From: Actinacidiphila oryziradicis | GTDB taxonomy: Bacteria; Actinomycetota; Actinomycetes; Streptomycetales; Streptomycetaceae | DNA length: 64,000 bases | Reading direction: 5' to 3' | Assembly (NCBI RefSeq): GCF_005047355.1 | Contig: NZ_SUMC01000027.1 | Span: 62,001-126,000 of the forward strand | Shown here: in pieces, positions 50,846 through 60,047 of the stretch | Layout of the letters: the number at the start of each line of letters is the position of its first letter | Numbering within the stretch: position 1 is the stretch's first letter | Notes under the pieces: generated by a model | What the model saw: the letters and a program-made list of their open reading frames with translations, nothing else | Told to the model about the DNA's origin: nothing | The model's database searches: none | Position numbers and translations under genes: made by a program

Positions 50846-53800
50846 ATGTACGAGCTGTCCCGGGTCCGTCTCTACTCGATCGGGCCCGCCGGTGCGCGCT
50901 ACGCCGACACCGTCCTGGACCTGCGCGGGGTCGGCGAACCCGTACCGCAGCCCGCACCCGCCCAGGCCGAGTTCTTCGAGGACGAACCCACCGGCCCGCC
51001 ACGCCGCCCCGCACCCGCCGGAGTGCTCTTCCTGGAGAACGGCGGCGGCAAGTCCGTCCTGCTCAAGCTGATCTTCTCGGTGATGCTGCCGGGCCACCGC
51101 AACACCCTCGGCGGCGCCAGCTCCGGCGTGCTCCGCAAATTCCTGCTGGCCGACGACTGCGGCCATGTCGCCCTGGAATGGCAGCACACCATCACCGGCG
51201 AGCTCGTCGTGGTCGGCAAGGTCAGTGAGTGGCGGGGCCGCCAGGTCTCCTCCGATCCGCGCAAGTTCGCCGAGGCCTGGTACTCCTTCCGGCCCGGCCC
51301 GGGGCTGAGCCTGGACTCCCTCCCGGTCGCCGAGTCCACCGCCGTACGGCCATCGGCCGAAGGAGCCTCCGGAGCCCGCGGCCGCCGCCGCACGATGAAG
51401 GGCTTCCGGGACGCGATCACCGACGCCGGGAAGTACTACCCCCACCTCGACGTGGTGTGGGTGGAGATCCACGACCGCTGGAACGAACACCTCGGCGAAC
51501 TGGGCCTGGACCCCGAACTCTTCCGCTACCAGCGGGAGATGAACGCGGACGAGGGTGAGGCAGCCGGCCTCTTCGCGGTCAAGAAGGACTCCGACTTCAC
51601 CGACCTGCTGCTGCGCGCGGTCACCGACACCCGCGACACGGACGGGCTCGCCGATCTCGTGCACGGCTTCGCCGGAAAGCTCGGCCGCCGCGCCGAGCTC
51701 ACCGCCGAGCGGGACTTCACCGCGGGCTCCCTGGAACTCCTCGAGCGCATCGTGGACACCACCGCCGCCCGTGAACAGGCACGCGGCATCCACACCCAGT
51801 CCGAACGCCGCACCCGGGGCCTCGCCCGCAGGCTCTCCGCCCGCGGCCACCAGGAGCGCGGCCGGGCGACAGAGCTTGCCAACACCCTGGCCCACGCCGC
51901 CCGAGAGGTCACCGACGCCGAGCAGGCCCGCGGCCGCAGCGCCCAGGTCGCCGCCGAACTCGCCTACCGGCACGCCTCTCTCGCTCTCGCCGCCGCGGGC
52001 AAGGGCTCCGCCGGGCTCCGCCGGGAGCTTACCGAGGCTCGAACCCTGCAGTCCGCCTGGCAGGCCGCCGAGACCGTGCTGCGCCACCGCGCGGCCGCCG
52101 ACCGCCTCTCCCGCGTCACCACCGCCATCCGCGAGGCTGAACGAGACGCCGCCCCGGCACTGGCCGCCCGTACGAAGGCCGCAGGTGATCTCGTACGAGC
52201 CCTGCACTCCGCCGCCGACAACGCCGACCAGCAGGCCGACGCCGAAGAAGAGCGCTCCGCCGGGCTCCAGGCCCAGTCGGAAGCCGCGCACCGCGATGCC
52301 ACCGCCGCCGCCACCGAAGCCCAGCGCGCCCGCAGCGAAACCGGCCACCTTGGCCAGCGCCTCGCCGAGGTCGAGCAGGAAACCGCTGAAGCCGTCCGCG
52401 CCGGCTGGCTCGACGACTCCGCCCCCGACGCGGACCCTGCCCGTGCCGCCCTCGAAGCCTCCGACGCCGAAAGGACCGCCACTGCCGCTGTCCACACCGC
52501 CCGTGAAGCCGCCCGGCGTGCTGCCGATACCGCCCGTGAGGCCGCCGCCGCCGACAGCCGGGCCGAACTCGCCGCCGCCCGCGCCTCCGATGCCTTGGCC
52601 GCCGCGGAAACCGCCCACTCCGCCGAATCCCGCGTGGCCGACGCCCTCGCGGCCGAGCCGCGCCTCGCCGGACTCCTCAGCCTCCCGGCCCCCCCAACAT
52701 CCCCCTCCGACCCCATCCCGGCCCCCCGAGGCGCCTCCGCCGCGGACCACCCGCGCCGCGCCCGCCTGACGGTACGCATCGGCGACGAGCCCCCCGGCCC
52801 CCCGCGGGCCGTCCCCGCCGAGCAGTACCGTCCGGACCGGGTCTCGGCCTCCACCACCGGCGATGCCGCCGCCGGACCGGCGTCTCCGGACGGCGTCGGC
52901 ATCGCCCCGGACAGCGGCACTCCCGTCCCGGACGACGAGGCCTGCGGCCCTGACGGCTTCGACGGCCCGGCGGCCCCCGCCGCGGCTGACCGGCACGACA
53001 GCGAGCGCGCACCTGGCGGGCCGGGCCGGCGTATCCCCCCTCCACCGCAGTCCGGGGTCAAGGCGCTCGCCGACGACGCCGGCGAGGCCCCGCTGCCCGC
53101 CCGCCGGCAGCCCGCTCCGCCGGATTCCCCCGCCCCTGCGCAGCCGGCAGAAGCCCGACGGCGCAGCGCGGCGGTAGCGCACTCGGCGCAACCGGCAGGC
53201 GCCGGCGCCCCGGACGCAGGCGGCGCCACCGACGCCGTGCGGCGTGGCCCGGTGCCGCCGGACCGGAGCCGATCCGCTCCCCCCGCCGAGATCCCCGGCG
53301 GGGGCGCGACCGGCGCAGTCGTCACGTCGCCGGACACCTCCCCTCTTTCGCCGCCGGCCGACGCCGGAGGACGCGGCCGGGCGGTGCCGGACCGCCCTCG
53401 GGCGTCCGCAGGCGCAGGCGCCCCTGGTGGGGACACGGCTGACGGGGCGGCGCCGGCGGGCATCGGCCACTCCCCGGAGTCGGAGGATGCCGGAGGAGGT
53501 GCCTCGGCGGTACCAAGCTCGCCGCGGGGTCGCGTGACCCCTCCGCAGCAGCCGGTGACTGCTGCGGTGCCACGTGATCCGGCGACTCCCGACGGATCAC
53601 CGTCCGCCACAGGAACTGCCGGGCGGGCAAGCTACCGACAGCTGCCCGGAGAGAACCGGCAGAAGAGCGCGGGGAGCGTTGGTGGCCCGCTGACGGCGGC
53701 GGAGCTCGACGCTTTCGCGGAGCCGTTGCGGGAGTTGCTGGAGGGAGCGGTGGCGTCGGCCGAGCGGCAGCTGTTCGACCTGCGCACCGCCGCGGCCGAC

Positions 53801-56404
53801 GACGCCCGCATCCTGGCCGCGCTCGGCGACGGCGGTCTGCTGCCGCCGGGCCCGGATGTGCTGGCCACCGTGGAGTACTTGGGCGAGCACGGCATCCCGG
53901 CGCTGCCCGGATGGCGGTATCTCGCGCAGGCCGTCGACCCGGCGGACCATGCCGCAGTGTTGGCGGCGCGGCCGGAACTGGTGGACGGCGTGGTCGTCAC
54001 GGACCCGGGGACGCACCGCCGGGCCCGTGAAGTGCTGGCGCAGGCCGCGCTGCTGCCCCGGTCGACCGTGGCCGTGGGCACGGCGGCGGCGCTGCTGGCA
54101 CCTGCCCCGGCGGCGGGGGCGGAGCCAGAGGTCTTCCTCGTACCGCCGAACCCGGCGATGCACGACGAGCAGGCGGCGGACGGCGAGCGGCAGGGGCTGA
54201 GGGCGCGGGCGACCGCGCGGGAGGAGGAGATCCGGGCGCTGGCGGCCCGGCTCGCGCACGACCGGACGCTGGCAGCCCGGCTGGAGTCATGGCGCGCGGG
54301 GTGCCCGCAGGGGCGGCTGCGGGAGCTCGCGGAGGCGGTGGAGGCCGCCCGAGAGGCGGCGGGTGCGGCGCGCGAGGAGCTCACCGCGGCCCGTACCGCC
54401 CGCGTGGAGGCGGACGATCTGGCCGCTGAGGCCGCCCGGCTACGTGACCAGCGGCAGGAAGCGGCACAGCTGGCCCGCCGGGCCGCTGACGCGCTGGCCG
54501 GGCTGGCGTTCCGGCTGCGCGAGCGCGCCAACTGGCAGCGCAGGCTGCGTGAGCTGGCGGAGGACGCGGCGGAGGCCGAGGCCCGGGCCGAGATGTGCCT
54601 GGCGCTGGCGAGGGCGGCCGACGAGGACCGCCGTGCCGCGCAGCGCGGCGCGGACGACGCCCGCCGCACTGCCAGGGTGCTGCGGGCCGAGCGGTCCGAG
54701 ATCGCGGGCGCCCCCGACGGCGCTGCGGACGCCGTGGCCGACCCCGGGGCCGGCTCCCTGCCCGCGCTGCGCGAGGCGTACCGCGCGGCGTCACAGGTGT
54801 ACGAGAAGGTCGGCGTCGGTGCCGATCTCCGTGCCGAGCAGGCCAGGGCCGAGAGCACGGAGCACTCCGCGCTGGCGGAGCTGGAGCGGCTCACCAACAA
54901 GGTGCGTACCCGTGCGGCCCTGCTGCTGGAGGGAACGGATGGTGCCGACGGGCCGTCCCGGCAGGCTGCGGCGGGCCGCGCGGAGCAGCTGGTGCAGACC
55001 ATCGAGTCCCGGGCCTCGGCTGCCAGCGAGCGGCTCGGCCGGCTGCGCGCCGAAGTCGAGCGCCACGCACCGGCCCACGGTGAAGCCCATACCGAGCTTC
55101 CCGACGATCTGTTGCCGCGAGACGCGGAGCACGCCCAGGAGCTGCTGCGCGGCGCCAACGCCGAACTCGCCGTCCGCACCGAAGCGTTGGAGCAGGCCCG
55201 CAGCGAGCACGCCGGCCTGGTGCGCGCCCACCACATGGCCGCGGACGCCGCGGGCGGCTTCGACGAAACCGCCGCCCTGCTGCGCGACCTGCTCCGCGAC
55301 CGCGACCGGCAGCCGGAGGAGGCCGAGCCGGACCCGGAACCGTACTCGGGTTCGCTGGAGGAAGCCCGTACCGCAGCGGCCGAGGCACGCCGCAGCCTGC
55401 GCGGCTGCGCCGCGGATCTCTCCTCGGCGGAGACGCGGCTGCGCGAGGCGTCCGACGTCCTCGTACGGCACGCGAACTCCGCGCGCTACGAGCAGGTGAA
55501 GACCCCGGCCCGGCAGCAGATCCGCGAGCTGCCGGCCGCCGCGCTGCCCGAGCACGCGGCAGCCTGGGCGGCGGCCTTCGCGCCCCGGCTGCGGGTGCTC
55601 ACCGACGAGCTGGCCCAGCTGGAGCGCAACCGTGACAGCATCGTGGACCGGCTGCGCGGCCTGGTGGAGTCCTCGCTGACAACGCTGCGCTCCGCCCAGC
55701 GGCTCTCCCGTCTTCCGGAGGGGCTCGGGGAGTGGTCGGGGCAGGAGTTCCTGCGGATCCGTTTCGACGACCCGGACCACGCGATGCTCACCGATCGGCT
55801 CGGCGAGGTGATCGACGAGGCGACCCGAGCCGCCGTCCGGAAGAATTCCGACCTGCGCCGTGACGGCATGTCACTGCTTCTGCGCGCGGTCGGGGCGGCC
55901 CTCCAGCCGAAGGGAATCGCGGTCGAGATCCTCAAGCCTGACGCGGTGCTGCGTGCCGAGCGGGTGCCGGTCGGCCAGATGGGTGATGTGTTCTCCGGTG
56001 GCCAGCTGCTCACCGCGGCCATCGCGCTGTACTGCACGATGGCCGCGCTGCGCAGCAATGACCGTGGCCGGGACCGCCACCGGCACGCGGGCACGCTCTT
56101 CCTCGACAATCCGATCGGCCGGGCCAACGCCACCTATCTGCTGGAGCTCCAGCGAGCGGTGGCAGACGCCCTGGGCGTCCAGCTGATCTACACGACCGGT
56201 CTCTTCGACACGACCGCCCTGGCCGAGTTCCCGCTGGTCGTACGGCTCCGCAATGACGCGGACCTGCGTGCCGGGCTGAAGTACATCAGCGTCGAGGAGC
56301 ACTTGCGGCCGGGCCTGCCCGCCCAGGACCCGGAGGGCGAGCAGGTGCACGGCGAGATCACCGCCACGCGGATGTTCAAACGCCCCGCGGAGCAGCCGTT
56401 GTAG
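50846..56404 (+). CDS. SMC/MukB/JetC-like coiled-coil ATPase with proline-rich insert
   Basis: At 1852 residues this is the largest gene here. Residues 64-70 (E-N-G-G-G-K-S) form the P-loop with Lys69. Residues about 250-610 and 1095-1630 are Ala/Glu/Arg-rich coiled coil. Residues about 980-1085 are a compact domain (L-P-G-W-R-Y-L-A-Q-A-V) in the hinge position. The C-terminal head has signature V-F-S-G-G-Q-L-L (residues 1715-1722) and Walker B T-L-F-L-D-N-P, where Asp1754 is followed by Asn1755 instead of the usual Glu. Residues about 612-948 are a Pro/Ala/Gly-rich, surely disordered insert. It should form a dimer with the two upstream products and act on DNA topology or loops. Immune (Wadjet-like) or chromosome-organising roles are both open. 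Confidence 0.75.
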   Translation: MYELSRVRLYSIGPAGARYADTVLDLRGVGEPVPQPAPAQAEFFEDEPTGPPRRPAPAGVLFLENGGGKSVLLKLIFSVMLPGHRNTLGGASSGVLRKFLLADDCGHVALEWQHTITGELVVVGKVSEWRGRQVSSDPRKFAEAWYSFRPGPGLSLDSLPVAESTAVRPSAEGASGARGRRRTMKGFRDAITDAGKYYPHLDVVWVEIHDRWNEHLGELGLDPELFRYQREMNADEGEAAGLFAVKKDSDFTDLLLRAVTDTRDTDGLADLVHGFAGKLGRRAELTAERDFTAGSLELLERIVDTTAAREQARGIHTQSERRTRGLARRLSARGHQERGRATELANTLAHAAREVTDAEQARGRSAQVAAELAYRHASLALAAAGKGSAGLRRELTEARTLQSAWQAAETVLRHRAAADRLSRVTTAIREAERDAAPALAARTKAAGDLVRALHSAADNADQQADAEEERSAGLQAQSEAAHRDATAAATEAQRARSETGHLGQRLAEVEQETAEAVRAGWLDDSAPDADPARAALEASDAERTATAAVHTAREAARRAADTAREAAAADSRAELAAARASDALAAAETAHSAESRVADALAAEPRLAGLLSLPAPPTSPSDPIPAPRGASAADHPRRARLTVRIGDEPPGPPRAVPAEQYRPDRVSASTTGDAAAGPASPDGVGIAPDSGTPVPDDEACGPDGFDGPAAPAAADRHDSERAPGGPGRRIPPPPQSGVKALADDAGEAPLPARRQPAPPDSPAPAQPAEARRRSAAVAHSAQPAGAGAPDAGGATDAVRRGPVPPDRSRSAPPAEIPGGGATGAVVTSPDTSPLSPPADAGGRGRAVPDRPRASAGAGAPGGDTADGAAPAGIGHSPESEDAGGGASAVPSSPRGRVTPPQQPVTAAVPRDPATPDGSPSATGTAGRASYRQLPGENRQKSAGSVGGPLTAAELDAFAEPLRELLEGAVASAERQLFDLRTAAADDARILAALGDGGLLPPGPDVLATVEYLGEHGIPALPGWRYLAQAVDPADHAAVLAARPELVDGVVVTDPGTHRRAREVLAQAALLPRSTVAVGTAAALLAPAPAAGAEPEVFLVPPNPAMHDEQAADGERQGLRARATAREEEIRALAARLAHDRTLAARLESWRAGCPQGRLRELAEAVEAAREAAGAAREELTAARTARVEADDLAAEAARLRDQRQEAAQLARRAADALAGLAFRLRERANWQRRLRELAEDAAEAEARAEMCLALARAADEDRRAAQRGADDARRTARVLRAERSEIAGAPDGAADAVADPGAGSLPALREAYRAASQVYEKVGVGADLRAEQARAESTEHSALAELERLTNKVRTRAALLLEGTDGADGPSRQAAAGRAEQLVQTIESRASAASERLGRLRAEVERHAPAHGEAHTELPDDLLPRDAEHAQELLRGANAELAVRTEALEQARSEHAGLVRAHHMAADAAGGFDETAALLRDLLRDRDRQPEEAEPDPEPYSGSLEEARTAAAEARRSLRGCAADLSSAETRLREASDVLVRHANSARYEQVKTPARQQIRELPAAALPEHAAAWAAAFAPRLRVLTDELAQLERNRDSIVDRLRGLVESSLTTLRSAQRLSRLPEGLGEWSGQEFLRIRFDDPDHAMLTDRLGEVIDEATRAAVRKNSDLRRDGMSLLLRAVGAALQPKGIAVEILKPDAVLRAERVPVGQMGDVFSGGQLLTAAIALYCTMAALRSNDRGRDRHRHAGTLFLDNPIGRANATYLLELQRAVADALGVQLIYTTGLFDTTALAEFPLVVRLRNDADLRAGLKYISVEEHLRPGLPAQDPEGEQVHGEITATRMFKRPAEQPL

Positions 56405-56864
56405 GGCTGCCGGCGGGGGTGGTGGCCTGCCGCGGTGGCCGGGCCCGCGCCGCGGCCCGGGCTGCCCGGTGTTCGCGGCGCTTTTCCCGGCGCAGGGCGC
56501 GGGCCGCGCTGCTCGGGCTGGACACTACGCCGTTGCGCTGGTTCCACACCTGACGGGTGACCCAGACGTCCAGCACGGACCACGTGGCGACCACGGTGCT
56601 CGCTATCGTGAAGAGCATCGCGGGGGCGGCGACCCAGGACTGGCCTGCCGCCCCGAGTATCGCGATAACCGCCTGAATCATGGTCACCGAGACGATGAGT
56701 ACGGCACGGACCGCGGCATTGCGCACGGGATCGGGCATCCTCGGTGTGCCGACTGGTTCCTCGGCCCACAACGAGTGGCGTCGGCGCGCTGGAATGTCGC
56801 GATCCAGTGCCTGTTCGACCGGATCGCCGCGGTCGGGTGATGACAGACGCTGCTCGGTGTCCAT
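56376..56864 (-). CDS. Small membrane protein, two transmembrane helices
   Basis: The 162-residue protein has a polar N-terminus, two hydrophobic helices (about residues 55-75, A-V-L-I-V-S-V-T-M-I-Q-A-V-I-A-I-L-G, and 83-103, A-M-L-F-T-I-A-S-T-V-V-A-T-W-S), and a strongly basic tail rich in Arg/Ala. Topology is probably both termini in the cytoplasm. ATG 56864 follows GGGGAG. Its 3' end overlaps the SMC-like gene by 29 bp on the opposite strand. I do not recognise the family; the basic tail could bind nucleic acid or phospholipid head groups. Confidence 0.7.
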   Translation of the reverse strand: MDTEQRLSSPDRGDPVEQALDRDIPARRRHSLWAEEPVGTPRMPDPVRNAAVRAVLIVSVTMIQAVIAILGAAGQSWVAAPAMLFTIASTVVATWSVLDVWVTRQVWNQRNGVVSSPSSAARALRREKRREHRAARAAARARPPRQATTPAGSPTTAAPRGV

Positions 56865-57180
56865 ACTGCTCCCCTGCGGGATACGGGTTGTGCGCCTGGA
56901 CGACTGATGTCCGGCTACAGGGTTGCTGCCCGGTTTCACCGGATGCATTCCGGTCGGGGCTCCCTGAAGATGCACGATCGGAAGTGGCCAAAGGTTCCCG
57001 GTGGCATGGCATTCCGGCCAGAACCGCTGGTGGAACGCCCTGTCAGAAATGGGACTTATCTGACGTGCTTCCCCCAAACGCCGGACACCCTTTCGGGTTA
57101 CGCGGGTTCCAGTAGTAGGCTCGCGCCGTTTGTTGGATCAAACACGACCGCCCTTGACCGGGTTTGACCTTGGGGAGGCC
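56865..57180. other. Divergent promoter region before the conservon
   Basis: No gene is supported here. Two inverted repeats stand out: GTCAGA (57042-57047) with TCTGAC (57059-57064), and GTTTG (57128-57132) with CAAAC (57139-57143). The first uses the same hexamers as the steroid-operon repeats but in the outward order and with an 11-bp spacer, so it need not bind the same protein. Confidence 0.45.
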
Positions 57181-59619
57181 ATGCGCTTTCGCGGAACAAC
57201 GATCCGGCGGAAGATCGTGGCGCTGTTGCTCATTCCGCTGGTGTCTCTCACAGCGGTCTGGGCCTACGCGGCGACAGTCACCGGCCAGGAAGTCTGGCAG
57301 CTGGTCCAGGCGGAACGGGCCATCACCCTTGTGGGCCATCCTGTCGAGGATTCCATCCACGCCATCCAGCAGGAGCGCCGTGCCGCCCTGCTCTTCCTGT
57401 CCGACCCGAGCCGCTCGGATGCCAGGACCAACCTGCACCAGCTGCAGAAAATCACGGACAAGGACCTCAAGCAGCTCCGCACCAACGCCTCTTCCTCGGA
57501 CAACCGCAGCACCATGACCGACGACAGCCTCCGTCGGCTCGACCTGCTCCTCGCGGAATTCGACGGTCTGGACGCTCTGCGCCGCACTGTCGACGACGAC
57601 GGCATCAGCCGCAGCGTCGCCTACGACTCGTACAACTCGATGGTCGACCCGGGTTATGACTTCCTGGACTCGCTCAATCGGCTCGACGACTCGCAGATCG
57701 ACAAGCAGAGCCGTGCCCTGATCGCGGTCTCCCGGGGCCGGGAGGCGATCAGCCGCGAGGACTCCCTGATGACCGGGGCCATCGTCTCCGGTCATATGAG
57801 CGACTCCGAGATGCTCTCCTTCACGTTCGCCGTCGCCGAACAGCGTGCGTACTACCAGGACAGCCTCAAGCTCGTCACCCCCGATGAGCGTGCCCTCTAC
57901 GACGCTTTCTGGGTCAGCGACGACGGCCGCGCACTGCGCAGCGCGGAGAACGACCTCATCGCCAGCGGCGCCACCGGGTCGCCCCGGGTCGCCGACGGAG
58001 CCCACTGGCAGACCACGGTGACCGGGGGCCTGAACGACCTCCTCCAGCTCGACAACAAAGCCGCTGATCTGCACGACAAGCAGGACCGTTCCTACGACAT
58101 CAGGGTGCTGAGCACCGCCGGCGCGGTGGGGGGCCTCGGCCTGCTCGCGGTCATCGCCACCCTGGTCATCTCGGTACGCATCGGCCGCAGTCTCATCCGG
58201 GACCTGTCCCGGCTCCGTACCGAGGCCCAGGAGGTCTCCGGCACCCGGCTGCCCCGGGTCATGCGCCGCCTCGCGGCCGGCGAGGAAGTGGACGTCGAGA
58301 CCGAGGCGCCCCGCCTCGACTACTCGGGGGACGAGGTCGGCCAGGTCGGCCAGGCCCTCAACACCCTGCAACGGGCTGCCGTCGAGGCTGCCGTCCGTCA
58401 GGCCCGGATGCGCCGCGGCGTCTCCGAGGTGTTCGTCAACCTCGCACGCCGCAGCCAGGTCCTGCTGCACCGTCAGCTGACCCTCCTCGACGACATGGAG
58501 CGGCGCACCGAGGAGCCCCAGGAGCTCGCCGACCTCTTCCGGCTCGACCACATGACCACCCGCATGCGGCGGCACGCCGAGGGACTGGTCATCCTCTCCG
58601 GAGCCGTGCCCTCACGGCAGTGGCGCAATCCGGTCCAGCTCATGGACGTAGTGCGCGCGGCGGTTGCCGAGGTCGAGGACTACGAGCGGGTCGAGGTCCG
58701 CCGGTTGGCGCGGGTCGCGGTGGCCGGGCCGGCCGTCGCGGACGTCACCCACCTGGTCGCCGAACTCATCGAGAACGCGACCGTCTTCTCACCCCCGCAC
58801 ACCATGGTGCAGGTGCACGGCGAGACGGTCGCCAACGGCTTCGCTCTGGAGATCGACGACCGCGGCCTCGGGCTCACCCCCGACGCCATGCTCGAAGCCA
58901 ATCTCCGGCTCGCGGAGACCCCCGAGTTCGAGCTCTCCGACACTGACCGGCTCGGCCTCTTCGTGGTCAGCCGGCTCGCCCAGCGGCAGGGCGTACGGGT
59001 CTCCCTGAAGCCCTCCCCGTACGGCGGCACCACCGCCGTCGTCCTCATCCCGTCCAACTTGCTCACCGACGGCGCCGACGACAGCAGCGGACCGCGCACC
59101 GGCGAATTCGAGCTCGACGGACTCGTCGAGGATCCGCCCGGCTCCGAGCACAGCTTCCGTCAGTGGGGGCTGGCCCCGGGCCATGGCGAGGAGCCGCGAG
59201 AGCACCGCCCGTTCCCGGCGGAACCCGTGACCGCCGCGGCTGCCGCTGCTGACGCCCCCGACGCCCTGCCGCGCCGCCGCCGTGCCCCGGAGCTCGTCGC
59301 CGACAACGGCCGCCAGGTAACCGGCCAGCAGCGGACGCCCTCGTCCACCGGAGGACTGCCACGCCGGGTCCGTCAGGCGAGCCTGGCGCCACAGCTTCGC
59401 GCGGACACCCCGACCGGCGAGACCGCACGGCCGGGAGCGCCCACCGGGGCGGTGCCGATGCGCGAACGCTCGCCCGACGAGGTACGGGCCCGGATGGCCT
59501 CGCTGCAGCGCGGCTGGGAGCGCGGGCGGACCACCGGGGATGGGGATACAGACGACGCCCACCAGGCAGAATTGGGCGAAAGCGCATCGAGAACGACCAC
59601 GGAGGGGAACGGTCCATGA
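57181..59619 (+). CDS. cvnA: Conservon CvnA-type sensor kinase with nitrate-sensor-like domain
   Basis: The 812-residue membrane protein has one transmembrane helix at about 13-31, an extracytoplasmic helical domain of the NIT type to about 315, a second helix (about 318-340), then a HAMP-like segment. A dimerisation region follows with L-F-R-L-D-H-M-T-T-R-M-R-R-H, and an HATPase_c domain (V-A-E-L-I-E-N-A-T-V-F-S-P-P, D-D-R-G-L-G-L, G-L-F-V-V-S-R-L-A). The last 190 residues are disordered. CvnA proteins head operons of roadblock, DUF742 and GTPase proteins that mimic eukaryotic G-protein signalling. ATG follows GGGGAGG. Its stop overlaps cvnB. Confidence 0.9.
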   Translation: MRFRGTTIRRKIVALLLIPLVSLTAVWAYAATVTGQEVWQLVQAERAITLVGHPVEDSIHAIQQERRAALLFLSDPSRSDARTNLHQLQKITDKDLKQLRTNASSSDNRSTMTDDSLRRLDLLLAEFDGLDALRRTVDDDGISRSVAYDSYNSMVDPGYDFLDSLNRLDDSQIDKQSRALIAVSRGREAISREDSLMTGAIVSGHMSDSEMLSFTFAVAEQRAYYQDSLKLVTPDERALYDAFWVSDDGRALRSAENDLIASGATGSPRVADGAHWQTTVTGGLNDLLQLDNKAADLHDKQDRSYDIRVLSTAGAVGGLGLLAVIATLVISVRIGRSLIRDLSRLRTEAQEVSGTRLPRVMRRLAAGEEVDVETEAPRLDYSGDEVGQVGQALNTLQRAAVEAAVRQARMRRGVSEVFVNLARRSQVLLHRQLTLLDDMERRTEEPQELADLFRLDHMTTRMRRHAEGLVILSGAVPSRQWRNPVQLMDVVRAAVAEVEDYERVEVRRLARVAVAGPAVADVTHLVAELIENATVFSPPHTMVQVHGETVANGFALEIDDRGLGLTPDAMLEANLRLAETPEFELSDTDRLGLFVVSRLAQRQGVRVSLKPSPYGGTTAVVLIPSNLLTDGADDSSGPRTGEFELDGLVEDPPGSEHSFRQWGLAPGHGEEPREHRPFPAEPVTAAAAAADAPDALPRRRRAPELVADNGRQVTGQQRTPSSTGGLPRRVRQASLAPQLRADTPTGETARPGAPTGAVPMRERSPDEVRARMASLQRGWERGRTTGDGDTDDAHQAELGESASRTTTEGNGP

Positions 59620-60038
59620 CCGCACCATCGAGCCCGACACGCGAGCTGAGCTGGCTCCTTGACGATCTGGTCACCCGCGTGGCCAGCATCCGCAAGGCCC
59701 TCGTGCTCTCGGGCGACGGACTCGCGACCGGAGCATCGGACGGCCTGACCCGCGAGGACGCCGAGCACCTGGCCGCAGTGGCCTCCGGCTTCCACAGCCT
59801 CGCCAAGGGCGTCGGCCGGCACTTCGAGGCCGGCCAGGTCCGGCAGACCATGGTCGAGTTGGACGACGCCTTCCTGTTCGTCACCGCGGCCGGTGACGGC
59901 AGCTGCCTCGCCGTGCTCAGCGACGCCGACTCCGACGTCGGGCAGGTGGCCTACGAGATGGCACTGCTGGTCAAGCGGGTCGGGGTGCACCTCGCCACAG
60001 CTCCCCGGACCGATGGCGGCACCGCCAAAGTCGGCTGA
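59616..60038 (+). CDS. cvnB: CvnB, roadblock/LC7-domain protein
   Basis: A 140-residue roadblock/LC7 protein. L-S-W-L-L-D-D-L-V-T-R-V is the opening helix, H-A/V-L-V-L-S-G-D-G-L-type strand follows as A-L-V-L-S-G-D-G-L-A, and A-V-L-S-D-A-D-S-D-V-G-Q-V-A-Y-E-M occurs near the end. In conservons it acts as a probable GTPase-regulating partner of CvnD. ATGA overlap with cvnA shows coupling. Length and motifs are standard. Confidence 0.92.
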   Translation: MTAPSSPTRELSWLLDDLVTRVASIRKALVLSGDGLATGASDGLTREDAEHLAAVASGFHSLAKGVGRHFEAGQVRQTMVELDDAFLFVTAAGDGSCLAVLSDADSDVGQVAYEMALLVKRVGVHLATAPRTDGGTAKVG

Positions 60039-60047
60039 CGGGGTGCC

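Noticed and set aside
50828..53470. An 880-codon minus-strand frame opposite the SMC-like gene
   Set aside because: Glycine/valine-rich shadow of the coiled-coil and proline-rich coding strand.
48012..56404. Calling the SMC-like operon a complete Wadjet system
   Set aside because: No JetD-type nuclease gene is adjacent and family membership of the two small proteins is not proven.
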